A stretch of DNA of 64,000 nt from DASXHY01 sp036272195 (GCA_036272195.1 DATAZE010000043.1:124001-188000); one strand, 5' to 3'; shown: positions 7,487 to 17,137, numbered from the stretch's first letter. Notes: generated from the letters alone by a model not told the origin. Translations and numbers: made by a program.

Positions 7487-8928
7487 ATACGCGCTCACTG
7501 AGTTTTCGTTTAGTTGCCTGGTACGCCAGCCTGCTGACGGGGGTTTTCATTTTGCTGGGCGTCATCATGTATATCGATCTGCGGCATTTCCTGGAGAACA
7601 ACCTGCGCGAAACCCAGGCGCGGCGTGCACAGCAGATTGCGGATGCAGATCTCGCTCGCATGTCGAAGATTGGGGCCGCCACTCTTGCCACCGAGATCAA
7701 GGAACGTTACGAGCCGGAGGTGAACGACCGGTTTATTCGGGTAACACGCCTGGATGGCAACGGCGGGGTCATCTACGTCTCGGGCATGCCCAAGGATCAA
7801 AGTTTTGACCCCACTCATTTGCCGCCGTTGGGGCTGTCGTCACAAAAGGAATTCTCCAAAGCGCTTCGTTTGCCGGATGGCGAAACTCTCCTGGTCGCGG
7901 CTTTGAATTATACGACGCCGGAACAGGAACATTATTTAGTCGAGGTGGGCGTTCCGATTAATCCGGTTTCCACGATGCTGGGCCATTTGTTTGTGCAGCT
8001 TTCGTTTGGCCTGCCGGTGGCGCTGGCGGTGGCGATTGTGGGCGGTTATTTGCTCGTTCGCCGCGCGCTCAGGCCGGTGGAGCAAATCGCCCGTAAAGCG
8101 GAGCAGATCACCCAGCACAATTTGAGTGAGCGATTGCCCATTGCGCGCACGGGGGATGAACTGGAACAGCTTTCAACCTCTCTCAACCACATGATTGGCC
8201 GGCTTGAGGACGCGGTCCAAAATTCAAAGCGATTTGTCGCGGATGCCTCGCATGAATTGCGCACACCGCTGACGGTCTTGCGGGGCGAACTGGAAAATCT
8301 CGGCGTGGACGCGCGCCTGGACAAGGCGTCCCGCGACACCATCGGAAGCATGTTGGAGGAAGTCGAGCGGCTGACGGACATCGTCGAGGGGCTAGTGGCT
8401 CTTTCACGACTGGACGCCGGCGAAGCGAAGCGGGAATGGGTGCGATTCGACCTGGTCGAACTGACGGCGACGACCGCCGACCAAATGAACCTGCTCGCGG
8501 AGGACAAGGGGATTTCCGTCCAGTGCGTTCCTGAGCAGAAGGTGTTTGTGCAAGGGGATCGCGCGCGCCTGAAACAGGTGGTTGTTAACCTGCTCGACAA
8601 CGCGATCAAATACACTTCGCGCGGCGGAACAATTCAATTGAATGTCACGCGCCAGAACGGCCACGCCTTCCTCGATGTGGCCGATAGCGGTATTGGAATT
8701 CCCGCGGAATCAGTGCCGCATGTGTTCGAGCGTTTCTTCCGCGTCGATAAGGCGCGTTCGCGCGATGAGGGCGGCGCCGGTTTGGGACTTTCCATCGTGA
8801 AATCCATTTGCACCGCTCACGGCGCGGAATTGCAGGTGGACAGCAAGGTGGGAAAAGGAAGCCGTTTTCGCATCAAACTGCCACTCGCGCCGGAGCCGGG
8901 GAATCCCGATGCCCGGTCGGTCAGTTGA
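7483..8928 (+). CDS. Membrane sensor histidine kinase (heavy-metal sensor kinase type)
   Basis: A 481-residue kinase: N-terminal transmembrane helix (about residues 8-28), periplasmic sensor region, second helix (about 165-190), HAMP linker, dimerisation helix with phospho-acceptor H257 in DASHELRTPLTVL, then an ATPase domain with the N box LLDNAIKY, G1 DSGIGIP and G2 GAGLGLSIV. It starts at a GTG overlapping the regulator stop (GTGA). The periplasmic part lacks an evident Met- or His-rich cluster, so a metal signal is not proven. It is the second gene of the operon leading to the RND pump. Confidence 0.93.
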   Translation: MNTRSLSFRLVAWYASLLTGVFILLGVIMYIDLRHFLENNLRETQARRAQQIADADLARMSKIGAATLATEIKERYEPEVNDRFIRVTRLDGNGGVIYVSGMPKDQSFDPTHLPPLGLSSQKEFSKALRLPDGETLLVAALNYTTPEQEHYLVEVGVPINPVSTMLGHLFVQLSFGLPVALAVAIVGGYLLVRRALRPVEQIARKAEQITQHNLSERLPIARTGDELEQLSTSLNHMIGRLEDAVQNSKRFVADASHELRTPLTVLRGELENLGVDARLDKASRDTIGSMLEEVERLTDIVEGLVALSRLDAGEAKREWVRFDLVELTATTADQMNLLAEDKGISVQCVPEQKVFVQGDRARLKQVVVNLLDNAIKYTSRGGTIQLNVTRQNGHAFLDVADSGIGIPAESVPHVFERFFRVDKARSRDEGGAGLGLSIVKSICTAHGAELQVDSKVGKGSRFRIKLPLAPEPGNPDARSVS

Positions 8929-8959
8929 ACTACGTCTTTCAACCTCAAAACAGAAAAAC

Positions 8960-10105
8960 ATGAAAGAAAAATTTCGTCGATTACCGGTCAGGCTGCTTTC
9001 CGCGTTGGGCGTGGCAGCCATTGTGGTGGCTGTTCTGATGCTGACTTCAAAGCCGGGCAAAGCCACAGCCAGCAACGGCTTGCCGGCCGCGCCATCGGTT
9101 GCCGTCGTGAAAGTGACCCGCGAGGACCTCGCCCGAGAATTGAAAATTTCCGCGGAGTTCAGGCCTTATACCGAAGTGGAATTGCACGCGAAAGTCTCCG
9201 GCTACTTGCGGGACATCAATGTCGATTTCGGTGATGAGGTGAAAGCGGGGCAGTTGCTGGCGACCATCGAGATTCCAGAATTGCAGGATGAATTAGACAA
9301 CGCCACCGCGACGGAACAGAAAGCCGAAGCCGATTACAAAAATGCGCATTTGGTCTATTCGCGGCTGCTTGAAGTCAATAAGGCGCATCCGAACCTCGTC
9401 GCGCAGGAGCAATTGGATGCCGCAGAATCACATGATGCCGACATGGCGGCCGCGATTGCCGCTGCCAAAGCCGATGTCGGAAAATATCAAACTCTGGTGG
9501 CTTATACCAAAATCACGGCGCCCTTTAATGGGGTGGTGACGCGCCGTTACACCGATCCAGGTTCCATGATCCAGGCAGGCACGGCGTCACAGGCCATGCC
9601 GCTGTTGCGCCTCTCGGACAATTATCGGCTGCGCCTCGATTTTCCGGTTTCAGTCGATTACGTCCAGGACGTGCATATTGGCGATCCGGTTGATGCGCGC
9701 ATCGATTCGCTGGGCGGGAAGACGTTCACCGGCAAAATCTCCCGCTTCACGCATCGGGTGGACGAAACCACCCGCACGATGATTGCGGAAATGGAAGTGG
9801 ACAACCCGAAGCTGGAATTGATTCCCGGGATGTACGCCACTGTGGTGTTGAAATCAGACCAGCGTCCCAACGCCGTCGCCATACCGACCGAAGCCATCAC
9901 GGGAGGCAAAACCACGGTGGATGTGGTCAATGCGAATAATGAAGTGGAACAGCGGACGGTGACTTTGGGGCTGGAGACACCGACCAAATACGAAGTCCTG
10001 TCGGGCGTAAAAGAAGGTGATTTGGTTGTGATCGGCGACACGAGCCAGATTAAACCGGGCGAAAAAGTGGAACCGAAACTCGTGAATTTCCTGGCGGCGC
10101 AATGA
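8960..10105 (+). CDS. RND efflux periplasmic adaptor (membrane fusion protein)
   Basis: Adaptor of AcrA/HlyD type, 381 residues, linking the inner-membrane pump to the outer-membrane channel. A single N-terminal membrane anchor (LSALGVAAIVVAVLML) is followed by the biotinyl-lipoyl half (FRPYTEVELHAKVSGYL), a helical hairpin near residues 110-165, the second lipoyl half (YTKITAPFNGVVTRR), beta-barrel and membrane-proximal domains. I chose the ATG at 8960; the longer frame from 8909 overlaps the kinase gene by 20 bases. The stop overlaps the next gene as ATGA, which marks translational coupling within the operon. Confidence 0.92.
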   Translation: MKEKFRRLPVRLLSALGVAAIVVAVLMLTSKPGKATASNGLPAAPSVAVVKVTREDLARELKISAEFRPYTEVELHAKVSGYLRDINVDFGDEVKAGQLLATIEIPELQDELDNATATEQKAEADYKNAHLVYSRLLEVNKAHPNLVAQEQLDAAESHDADMAAAIAAAKADVGKYQTLVAYTKITAPFNGVVTRRYTDPGSMIQAGTASQAMPLLRLSDNYRLRLDFPVSVDYVQDVHIGDPVDARIDSLGGKTFTGKISRFTHRVDETTRTMIAEMEVDNPKLELIPGMYATVVLKSDQRPNAVAIPTEAITGGKTTVDVVNANNEVEQRTVTLGLETPTKYEVLSGVKEGDLVVIGDTSQIKPGEKVEPKLVNFLAAQ

Positions 10106-10791
10106 ACCCTCTCTCATTCGAACAACTGGAAGCATTGCGGCGGCTGGACGCGTGCACGCTGGCTAATGCGATCGAGACTTTTCACGAGCGCCTTCGCAAC
10201 GAAGGCTTCATGGGGCATGGTGTGCGTTGCTTGTTTCCCAACTTGCAACCGATGATTGGCTACGCGGCGACGGTGAAAATTCGCGGTTCGACGCCGCCCA
10301 CAACCGGTAATCTCTATCGCGACCGTACGGATTGGTGGGATTATATCGCGTCGCTGCCGGCCCCGAGGATTGTGATGGTGCAGGACCTGGCAGCGCGGCC
10401 CGGACTCGGCTCGCTGGTGGGCGCGGTGCACATGAACATTCTGCGCGCGCTGCATTGCACGGGTGTGGTGACGAATGGCTCGGTGCGGGACATTCCTGCT
10501 GCCGAAAGCGCCGGGTTCCATTATTTCGCCGGCAGCGTTTCGGTTTCCCATGCCTATGTTCATATCGTCGAAATTGGCAAACCGGTGGAAATTGACGGGC
10601 TGAAAATTCAGTCTGGTGATTTGTTGCACGGCGATTTGCACGGGGTGCAATCCATTCCAATCGATATTGCGCCGCGAATTCCCGAAGTGGCTGCCAAAAT
10701 CACCGCAGAGGAGCAGGCGCTTATTGCGCTTTGCCGCTCGCCGGAATTTTCGATCCAAAAACTCCGCGCCGCCGTGAAAAGAAAATCCTGA
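10102..10791 (+). CDS. RraA-like family protein (HMG/CHA aldolase fold)
   Basis: A 229-residue protein of the RraA/demethylmenaquinone-methyltransferase-like family. Signatures include DACTLANAIE at the N-terminus, GYAATVKIRG, the glycine-rich GLGSLVGAVHMN and the active-site GVVTNGSVRDIPAAE with the Arg-Asp pair used in aldolase members to bind the keto-acid and metal. Members are 4-hydroxy-4-methyl-2-oxoglutarate aldolases, oxaloacetate decarboxylases or the RNase E regulator RraA. Its place is odd: it overlaps the adaptor gene by 4 bases (ATGA) and ends 6 bases before the pump gene. Its role beside an efflux pump is unknown. Confidence 0.85.
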   Translation: MNPLSFEQLEALRRLDACTLANAIETFHERLRNEGFMGHGVRCLFPNLQPMIGYAATVKIRGSTPPTTGNLYRDRTDWWDYIASLPAPRIVMVQDLAARPGLGSLVGAVHMNILRALHCTGVVTNGSVRDIPAAESAGFHYFAGSVSVSHAYVHIVEIGKPVEIDGLKIQSGDLLHGDLHGVQSIPIDIAPRIPEVAAKITAEEQALIALCRSPEFSIQKLRAAVKRKS

Positions 10792-10797
10792 TACGTC

Positions 10798-13700
10798 ATG
10801 TCGCGTTTTTCCATCCGATATCCCTATCTCATCATCGTGATCTGCCTGATCACTTGCGTGGTCGGCATCACGAGCCTGGTGAAAATGCCCGTGGATTTGT
10901 TTCCGCCGATCAAGATTCCCGTGGTTGTGGTCGCCACGTTTTTTTCCGGGATGCCGCCGGAGCAAATCGAGACCGATATCACGGGGCGGTTTGAGCGTTT
11001 TTTCACATTGGCCAGCGGCGTGGACCACATCGAATCGCGTTCGCTGCCGGGCGTGAGTTTGATTAAAATTTATTTTCAACCGGGCTTCAACGCGGACTCG
11101 GCGGTGACGAGCATCGCGAACCTGGCGATGGCGGATTTGCGAAAACTTCCACCCGGAACATTGCCGCCGGTGGTTTTGAAATTTGACGCTTCGAGTTTGC
11201 CGGTCTGTTTGGTCACGCTGAAAGGCGAGGGATTGAACGAAGCAAAATTGCGCGACATCGGCCAATACGACGTCCGCAATCAAATCGCCAATGTCCCCGG
11301 TGCGTCTGTGCCGCAGCCTTTCGGCGGGCGGTATCGCCAGATCATGGTTTACGTGGATCCGTTGAAACTCGAAGCGCACCAGTTGAGCGTGATGGACGTG
11401 GTGCGGACGGTCAACGAAGCCAACCTGATTCTGCCCGCGGGCGATGTGAAGATTGGGCCGTTCGATTATAACCTCTATGCGAACAGCCAGATCAACGCGA
11501 TTGAAGACATCAATTCATTGCCGTTGAAGACGGTCAACAACGCCTCGGTGCTGGTGGCCGATGTCGGCCAGGCGAAAGACGCCTCGCAAATTCAAAACAA
11601 TATCGTCCGGGTGGACGGCCAGCCGTCGGTTTATTTGCCGGTGCTGAAACAGGGCGGCGATGCCAATACGATTTCGGTCGTGAACGGCATTAAAGATGGC
11701 GTGGCTCATTTGCTCGACGTGCCCAAACAACTCGTGACCAAGGTCGTTTTCGATCAATCGATTTTCGTCCGTAGCGCCATCGAGAACCTGATTCACGAAG
11801 GCGCCATTGGCTTGGTGCTGACGGGGTTAATGATTTTGATTTTCCTGGGCAGCATGCGGGCGACCGTCGCGGTATTTCTCTCGATTCCATTATCTGTGCT
11901 GGCGGCATTCATTGCCCTGTCGCTGGGGGACAACACCATCAACGCCATGGTCCTTGGCGGCCTGGCATTGGCGTTCTCGCGCCTGATCGATAACTCGGTG
12001 GTGGTACTGGAAAATATTTTCCGCCACCTCGAACTGGGCGAAAAACCGGAAGTGGCCGCGGAGCGCGGGGGCAGGGAAGTGGCCCTGCCGGTGCTGGCGG
12101 CGACGCTGACGACGGCGGTGGTGTTTTTCCCAGTGACATTTCTCTACGGCGTCAGCCGGTTCCTCTTCAGCGCGCTGGCGTTGTCGGTCATTCTTTCGCT
12201 GTTCGCATCTTATGTCGTGGCATTGACGGTGGTGCCGTTGTTCTGCGCCAAATGGATCAAGGGCCACGGCGGGCACGAGGCGGAGGCGTCGGGACATCCG
12301 AAGTCGTGGGGCCAAAAATTCAATAGATGGTTCAATGGGAAATTCAACGCCATGCTGAACCGGTATGAGGGGACGTTAAACAAAAGTTTGCTGCGTCCCG
12401 CTGCGACCGTTATTGGCATCACGGGATTATTCATTTTTAGCCTTGGGCTGTATCCATTGGTTGGCCGCGCGTATTTCCCGCGCACAGATCCCGGCCAATT
12501 CGTCATCAACCTGAAGGCGCTGACAGGCACGCGGCTGGAGGCGACGGATAAACTCGTTGGGCAGGTGGAACAAATCGTGCGCGACATCGTGCCGGCGAAG
12601 GAGGTGAAAATTGTCGTTTCGAACATTGGCGTCACGCCGGGATTTTCCTCGATTTACACGCCGAATTCAGGGCCGCACACGGCCTTTGTGCAGGTGGGAT
12701 TGGAAGACGGGCACAAACGAAGCAGCTTTGAATACATGGATCTTGTGCGGACGCGGCTGCGAAAGGAACTCCCGCAACTCGACGCGTATTTCCAGACCGG
12801 CGGCCTGGTGGACGCCGTGTTGAATCTCGGCATGCCGGCGCCGTTGGATATTCAGGTCAGCGGCAGCAATCTGGAAGAGGCGCATAAGACGGCGGCGGAA
12901 ATCGCGACGCAAGCGCGGGCGCTGCCGGGCGTGAGCGATGTGCTTGTGCCGCAAGACGTGGATTACCCGGCGTTGAAGCTGGATATTGATCGCCTCCGGG
13001 CCAGCGAGCTGGGCCTGAGTGAAAAAGAAATTGTCGGCAACGTCATCACCGCGCTCACCTCCGACCAGATGATTGCGCCAAGTTTCTGGGTCGATCCAAA
13101 AAGCGGAAACGACTACATGCTGACGGTCCAGTATCCCGAGGGTTTCATTAAATCTTTTGCCGACCTGTCTGCGGTGCCTCTGCACGCCCCACACGCGGAC
13201 GAGGCCACGCGACTCGACGCCGTGAGCAAACTCAAACGCATCGAGTCACCGACGGAAGTGGACCATTACCAGTTGCGACGCGTGATCGATGTTTATGTTT
13301 CTCCATCGCACGAGGACGTTGGCAAGGTGTTGGCGGGCGTCCAGGGAATCATCGGCAAAACCAAAATGCCGGAAAATGTGCGCGTGACCATTCGGGGCTC
13401 GGCGCACGCGATGGAAGTTTCCTTCAAAAGCTTCGGCCTGGGCCTGATTCTTTCAACGCTGCTGGTTTATTTGATCCTGGTCGCGCAGTTCCAATCATTT
13501 CTTGATCCGTTCCTCATTTTGCTGGCGGTCCCAACCGGGCTGACGGGTGCGTTAATCATTTTGTTTCTCACCGGAACCACCCTGAACGTCATGTCTCTCA
13601 TGGGAGTGGTGATGATGGTTGGCATCGTGACGTCCAACAGCATCCTCATTGTTGAATTCACAAACCGCCTGCGCGCGGAGGGCCGGTCGCTGCACGACGC

Positions 13701-13968
13701 CGTTGTCATGGCGTGCCGCGTGCGTCTGCGTCCGGTGCTGATGACCTCGCTCGCGACGCTCATCGGCCTGATCCCCATGGCGCTTGCGCTTGGGGCTGGA
13801 AGCGAAGCTTATGCGCCACTCGCCCGCGCCATCATCGGAGGATTGGCGGTTTCGGTGGTGCTGACCGTATTCATTGTGCCGTGCGCTTACTACATTGTTT
13901 ATCGATGGAAAGAGGAGCAGGCGAAAAACCTGGCCGCCGGCACCGGCAAAATCGCTCCCCTGGCATGA
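10798..13968 (+). CDS. RND efflux pump inner-membrane subunit (AcrB/HAE-type)
   Basis: A 1056-residue proton-driven exporter with twelve membrane helices and two large periplasmic loops after helices 1 and 7. The N-terminus FSIRYPYLIIVICLITCVVG and the family segments GMPPEQIETDI and PGVSDVLVPQDVDYP are clear. In helix 4 the usual double aspartate reads LIDNSVVVLEN, with D398 followed by N399. In helix 10 the usual lysine position reads GIVTSNSILIVEF, with S946. The proton-relay set of AcrB is therefore only partly present. The gene lies between the RraA-like gene and a tolC-like gene, which it overlaps by 4 bases. Substrate unknown. Confidence 0.93.
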   Translation: MSRFSIRYPYLIIVICLITCVVGITSLVKMPVDLFPPIKIPVVVVATFFSGMPPEQIETDITGRFERFFTLASGVDHIESRSLPGVSLIKIYFQPGFNADSAVTSIANLAMADLRKLPPGTLPPVVLKFDASSLPVCLVTLKGEGLNEAKLRDIGQYDVRNQIANVPGASVPQPFGGRYRQIMVYVDPLKLEAHQLSVMDVVRTVNEANLILPAGDVKIGPFDYNLYANSQINAIEDINSLPLKTVNNASVLVADVGQAKDASQIQNNIVRVDGQPSVYLPVLKQGGDANTISVVNGIKDGVAHLLDVPKQLVTKVVFDQSIFVRSAIENLIHEGAIGLVLTGLMILIFLGSMRATVAVFLSIPLSVLAAFIALSLGDNTINAMVLGGLALAFSRLIDNSVVVLENIFRHLELGEKPEVAAERGGREVALPVLAATLTTAVVFFPVTFLYGVSRFLFSALALSVILSLFASYVVALTVVPLFCAKWIKGHGGHEAEASGHPKSWGQKFNRWFNGKFNAMLNRYEGTLNKSLLRPAATVIGITGLFIFSLGLYPLVGRAYFPRTDPGQFVINLKALTGTRLEATDKLVGQVEQIVRDIVPAKEVKIVVSNIGVTPGFSSIYTPNSGPHTAFVQVGLEDGHKRSSFEYMDLVRTRLRKELPQLDAYFQTGGLVDAVLNLGMPAPLDIQVSGSNLEEAHKTAAEIATQARALPGVSDVLVPQDVDYPALKLDIDRLRASELGLSEKEIVGNVITALTSDQMIAPSFWVDPKSGNDYMLTVQYPEGFIKSFADLSAVPLHAPHADEATRLDAVSKLKRIESPTEVDHYQLRRVIDVYVSPSHEDVGKVLAGVQGIIGKTKMPENVRVTIRGSAHAMEVSFKSFGLGLILSTLLVYLILVAQFQSFLDPFLILLAVPTGLTGALIILFLTGTTLNVMSLMGVVMMVGIVTSNSILIVEFTNRLRAEGRSLHDAVVMACRVRLRPVLMTSLATLIGLIPMALALGAGSEAYAPLARAIIGGLAVSVVLTVFIVPCAYYIVYRWKEEQAKNLAAGTGKIAPLA

Positions 13969-15320
13969 AATTCATTCAAAAGATTTCTGTAATACTTGTC
14001 GCGTGCGCCGTCAGTGCCGGGGTAACGGCGGTGGCTGCCACCAATGATTTTCCGACGTTGACGCTCGTTGAGGCCCGCCAGATGGCATTGAAAAATCATC
14101 CGCGGATCGCCGCGGCGAATTATCGCGTGCTGGCTGCCCAGGAAGTGACCAGGGAATCCCGCGCTGGTTTTTTTCCGCAGGTGAATCTTTACGGCTCGGC
14201 GGTCGGGGCTGATTCAGTCGACACTCGCATCGAGGCGGGCGGGTTGAATAATCCGAGTGTCTTTGATCGGGCAGCGGGCGGGGTGGGAGTCAGTCAATTG
14301 ATCACGGATTTCGGCCGCACGGCCAATCTGACCGCCAGTTCAAGATTCCAGGCGCAGGCCGAAGGCCAGAATGCAAACGCGACCCGCGAACAGGTGCTGT
14401 TGAGCGTGGACGAGGACTATTTCAGCACGCTGCAGGCGCAATCGGTCATGAATGTGGCGCAGCAAACGCTCGACACACGCCAGTTGCTGCTCGATCAGGT
14501 GACCGTGCTGGCTTCGAACAAATTAAAATCCGAACTGGACGTCAGTTTTGCCCGGGTCGCACTGGAAGAAGGGCAGTTGTTGTTACAAAGAGCGCAGAAT
14601 AATTTCGAAGCCTCACTCGCCTCCCTTTCGACCGCATTGGGATTTCGCGAATTCCGCCGTTTCAACCTGGTGGAAGAGGCGTTGCCAATTTCGGACGGCA
14701 CGAACGACGTGTCCGCTCTAATCGATACCGCGTTGCGGGACCGGCCCGAGATATTGGCCCTGACCAACGAGCGTGAAGCCGCCTCGCGGTTTGCGCGCGC
14801 GCAAAAGGATTCGCGCCTGCCGACAGTTTCCGCCATCGGAGCGGCGGGCGGGTCGCCGATGCATGATGATCGCCTGCCTGATGACTACGCGGCGGGCGGG
14901 CTTCAAGTGAGCGTTCCAGTTTTTGCCGGCGGCCTGTATGTCGCGCGCCAGCACGAGGCGGAGTTTCGGGCTGAAGCCGATGCCGAGTTGCTCCGCGCGC
15001 TGGAAGACAACGTGATTCGCGACGTGCGGATTGCGTGGCTGAATTTGAACAATGCCCGCGAGCGTTTGCGTACCACCGAACAATTGGTCAATCACGCCAA
15101 CGAGGCGTTCGATTTAGAGCAGGCTCGTTACAATGCGGGAAGCAGTTCGATCGTGGAATTGAGCGAGGCGCAACTTGAATTGACGTCAGCTCAAATCGCC
15201 GCGACCAATGCACGCTATGACGTGCTGATCCAGGAGGCGAATGTGAATTACCAGATTGGCGGCTTATCCGCTGCGACGCGACCCGCCGAACCTTCCCGAA
15301 AACAACCCAAACATTCATAA
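13965..15320 (+). CDS. TolC-family outer-membrane efflux channel
   Basis: About 451 residues. A Sec signal peptide (MKFIQKISVILVACAVSAG, likely cut after a VAA) precedes two repeats of the OEP fold, with the usual opening LTLVEARQMALKNHPRIAAANY and long amphipathic helices rich in Ala, Gln and Glu. The second repeat begins near ALIDTALRDRPEILALTNERE. It should form a trimeric channel docking on the adaptor. The ATG overlaps the pump stop (ATGA). The longer frame starting at 13713 lies inside the pump gene and was not used. Confidence 0.92.
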   Translation: MKFIQKISVILVACAVSAGVTAVAATNDFPTLTLVEARQMALKNHPRIAAANYRVLAAQEVTRESRAGFFPQVNLYGSAVGADSVDTRIEAGGLNNPSVFDRAAGGVGVSQLITDFGRTANLTASSRFQAQAEGQNANATREQVLLSVDEDYFSTLQAQSVMNVAQQTLDTRQLLLDQVTVLASNKLKSELDVSFARVALEEGQLLLQRAQNNFEASLASLSTALGFREFRRFNLVEEALPISDGTNDVSALIDTALRDRPEILALTNEREAASRFARAQKDSRLPTVSAIGAAGGSPMHDDRLPDDYAAGGLQVSVPVFAGGLYVARQHEAEFRAEADAELLRALEDNVIRDVRIAWLNLNNARERLRTTEQLVNHANEAFDLEQARYNAGSSSIVELSEAQLELTSAQIAATNARYDVLIQEANVNYQIGGLSAATRPAEPSRKQPKHS

Positions 15321-15324
15321 TTAT

Positions 15325-15816
15325 ATGCATCGATACAAAAACATATTCCCCATTGTCCTGGCGGCCGCACTGGCCGGCTGTGCCACTCGTTCAACCGTGG
15401 TCGTCAATCAGCCGGTAGGCCCGGATTTGGCTCCCGCCCAGGTGCATTTGACACCCGGGACCGGTCAATTGGTGGTTTATTCCGCCCTCGAATCTGCGGA
15501 CCCCGTCAGTTCTGATTTTCCGACGCACACCGGCTATGAGATTGATGATGCGGACGGGAAATTAATCCGGCGGGTGGATAATCGCACCGGCTCCTTTTAT
15601 CAAATGCCGGCGGCGGTTTCATTGTCTCCCGGCAAATACCTGGTGAAAGCGCCCGCCAGCAACTACGGCCTGGTTACCGTGCCGGTGGTCATCAAGGAAA
15701 ACGAAACCACCACCCTCGATTTGGAGGCAACGCATTTCCGCCAACACAAGCCGACCGGCGCCGGCCAATGGGTGCGTTTGCCGACCGGCGAAGTCATCGG
15801 CATGAAATCGCCGTAA
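15325..15816 (+). CDS. Small lipoprotein of unknown function at the end of the RND operon
   Basis: A 163-residue protein with a lipoprotein signal peptide ending in the lipobox ALAGC, so it is probably anchored in the outer or inner membrane on the periplasmic side. The mature part looks beta-sandwich-like, with a carboxypeptidase-regulatory or PEGA-type feel (DADGKLIRRVDNRTGSFYQM, SPGKYLVKAPASNYGLVTVP). It starts 4 bases after the channel stop, so it is very likely part of the same transcript. Its role may be structural support of the pump or envelope sensing; no family is certain. Confidence 0.75.
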   Translation: MHRYKNIFPIVLAAALAGCATRSTVVVNQPVGPDLAPAQVHLTPGTGQLVVYSALESADPVSSDFPTHTGYEIDDADGKLIRRVDNRTGSFYQMPAAVSLSPGKYLVKAPASNYGLVTVPVVIKENETTTLDLEATHFRQHKPTGAGQWVRLPTGEVIGMKSP

Positions 15817-15907
15817 CCTGATCGCAACAAATCTGCCCGGCATTTTCCACGCCGATTTTCAGGGTAATTTTTACTTTCGCCTCGGGCTTTTCGCGAAATG
15901 GGGGGAT

Positions 15908-15925
15908 TGTCACAGAATCGTAACA
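15908..15925 (+). promoter_or_regulatory. Candidate Pho-type operator upstream of pstS
   Basis: Two 7-base half-sites, TGTCACA and CGTAACA, are separated by 4 bases (11-bp period), 134 bases before the pstS ATG. A further GTGACAG lies about 20 bases downstream. The same bases also form an imperfect inverted repeat from 15904 to 15929. Spacing and position resemble a PhoB box, but no PhoB gene is in the window and the verrucomicrobial consensus is not known to me. Confidence 0.35.
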
Positions 15926-16058
15926 ATCCCGCCCCCGTTCCGTGACAGTCCAAATCTAGCGTTTTTGGGTGCTATTGTTCACTGCGCGTGAAGCGAGATA
16001 AGCTGCTGCGCTTTGAACTCGGGTAGCCCCCTGAAATGTTGTTAGAAACCATAACGCA

Positions 16059-17102
16059 ATGAAAATCACGACACAGAAAATTGCCCCTTTAACCGCATGC
16101 GCCGCGCTTTTGCTGGTGGCATGTTCCAAGCAGTCGCCGGTGGTCACTACCGCCCAGGCGCAACTGATCAATGGCGCGGGTTCGAGTTTTGATAATCCGG
16201 CGTTCATGATGTGGAAAGAGGCCTATTCCAAAAATGATTCCAAGGTGCAGATCAACTATCAATCGGTCGGTTCCGGCGCGGGAATCAAGCAACTTCTTTC
16301 TCAGACGGTGGACTTTGGCGCGTCGGATGCGCCGATGGCCGATGACGCCATGGCAAAGGCCCCTGGCAAAATCCTCCATATTCCAGTCGTCGCGGGCGCG
16401 GTGGCTATCACTTACAACGTTCCGGGCAATCCGAAGCTCAAGTTTGACGACGCGATTTTGGCGGGCATTTATCTGGGCGAAATCACCAAATGGAACGATC
16501 CGAAAATTGCCGCGCTCAACCCGGACGCGAAATTGCCGGACACTTCCATTATTGTGGTGCATCGTTCGGACGGCAGCGGTACGACATTTATTTTCACGGA
16601 TTACCTGAGCGTGGTCAGCCCGGATTGGAAGTCCAAAGTGGGTAAAGCCACTTCGGTTAATTGGCCGGCGGGCGTCGGCGGCAAGGGCAGCGAGGGTGTT
16701 TCCGGCCAGGTCAAACAATTGCCGGGAGCCATCGGTTACGTCGAACTGGCTTATGCTGTCCAGAACAAGCTGCCGGTTGCGGAATTGAAGAACGCCGCGG
16801 GCAAATTCGTGGCGCCTTCGCCGGACTCGGTTTCCAAGGCCATGGCGACGGCCACCATCCCGGATGATTTTCGATTTTCGATGGTGAATGCCCCGGGCGA
16901 CGATTCGTATCCGATTTCGGGTGCAAGCTGGGTTTTGCTTTACGGGAAGCAAGCCGATGCCACGAAGGGCAAAGCCCTGGTGGCATTTCTGAAATGGTGT
17001 GTCAGCGAAGGCCAGAAAACCTCGCCTCAGCTTGACTATGCGCCGCTTCCCGATAGCGTGCAGCAGCGCGAATTGAAACTCCTCGATACGGTGACGTATT
17101 GA
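16059..17102 (+). CDS. pstS: Phosphate ABC transporter substrate-binding protein
   Basis: A periplasmic, probably lipid-anchored phosphate receptor of 347 residues. The signal peptide ends in the lipobox LLVAC. The mature protein shows the PstS signatures INGAGSSFDNPAF, YQSVGSGAGIKQLL, DFGASDAPM and HRSDGSGTTFIFTDYL, whose Ser, Arg, Asp and Thr residues bind the phosphate ion. It heads the pst operon and is separated from pstC by an intercistronic terminator, which fits the usual need for more binding protein than permease. ATG start. Confidence 0.96.
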   Translation: MKITTQKIAPLTACAALLLVACSKQSPVVTTAQAQLINGAGSSFDNPAFMMWKEAYSKNDSKVQINYQSVGSGAGIKQLLSQTVDFGASDAPMADDAMAKAPGKILHIPVVAGAVAITYNVPGNPKLKFDDAILAGIYLGEITKWNDPKIAALNPDAKLPDTSIIVVHRSDGSGTTFIFTDYLSVVSPDWKSKVGKATSVNWPAGVGGKGSEGVSGQVKQLPGAIGYVELAYAVQNKLPVAELKNAAGKFVAPSPDSVSKAMATATIPDDFRFSMVNAPGDDSYPISGASWVLLYGKQADATKGKALVAFLKWCVSEGQKTSPQLDYAPLPDSVQQRELKLLDTVTY

Positions 17103-17137
17103 GAGCGTTGTCCGCCGGTTGTTACAGTTTTGACAGT

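Noticed and set aside
10114..11379. 421-codon minus-strand frame across the RraA-like and pump genes
   Set aside because: Arg/His/Gln-rich translation without motifs; the plus-strand genes are certain.
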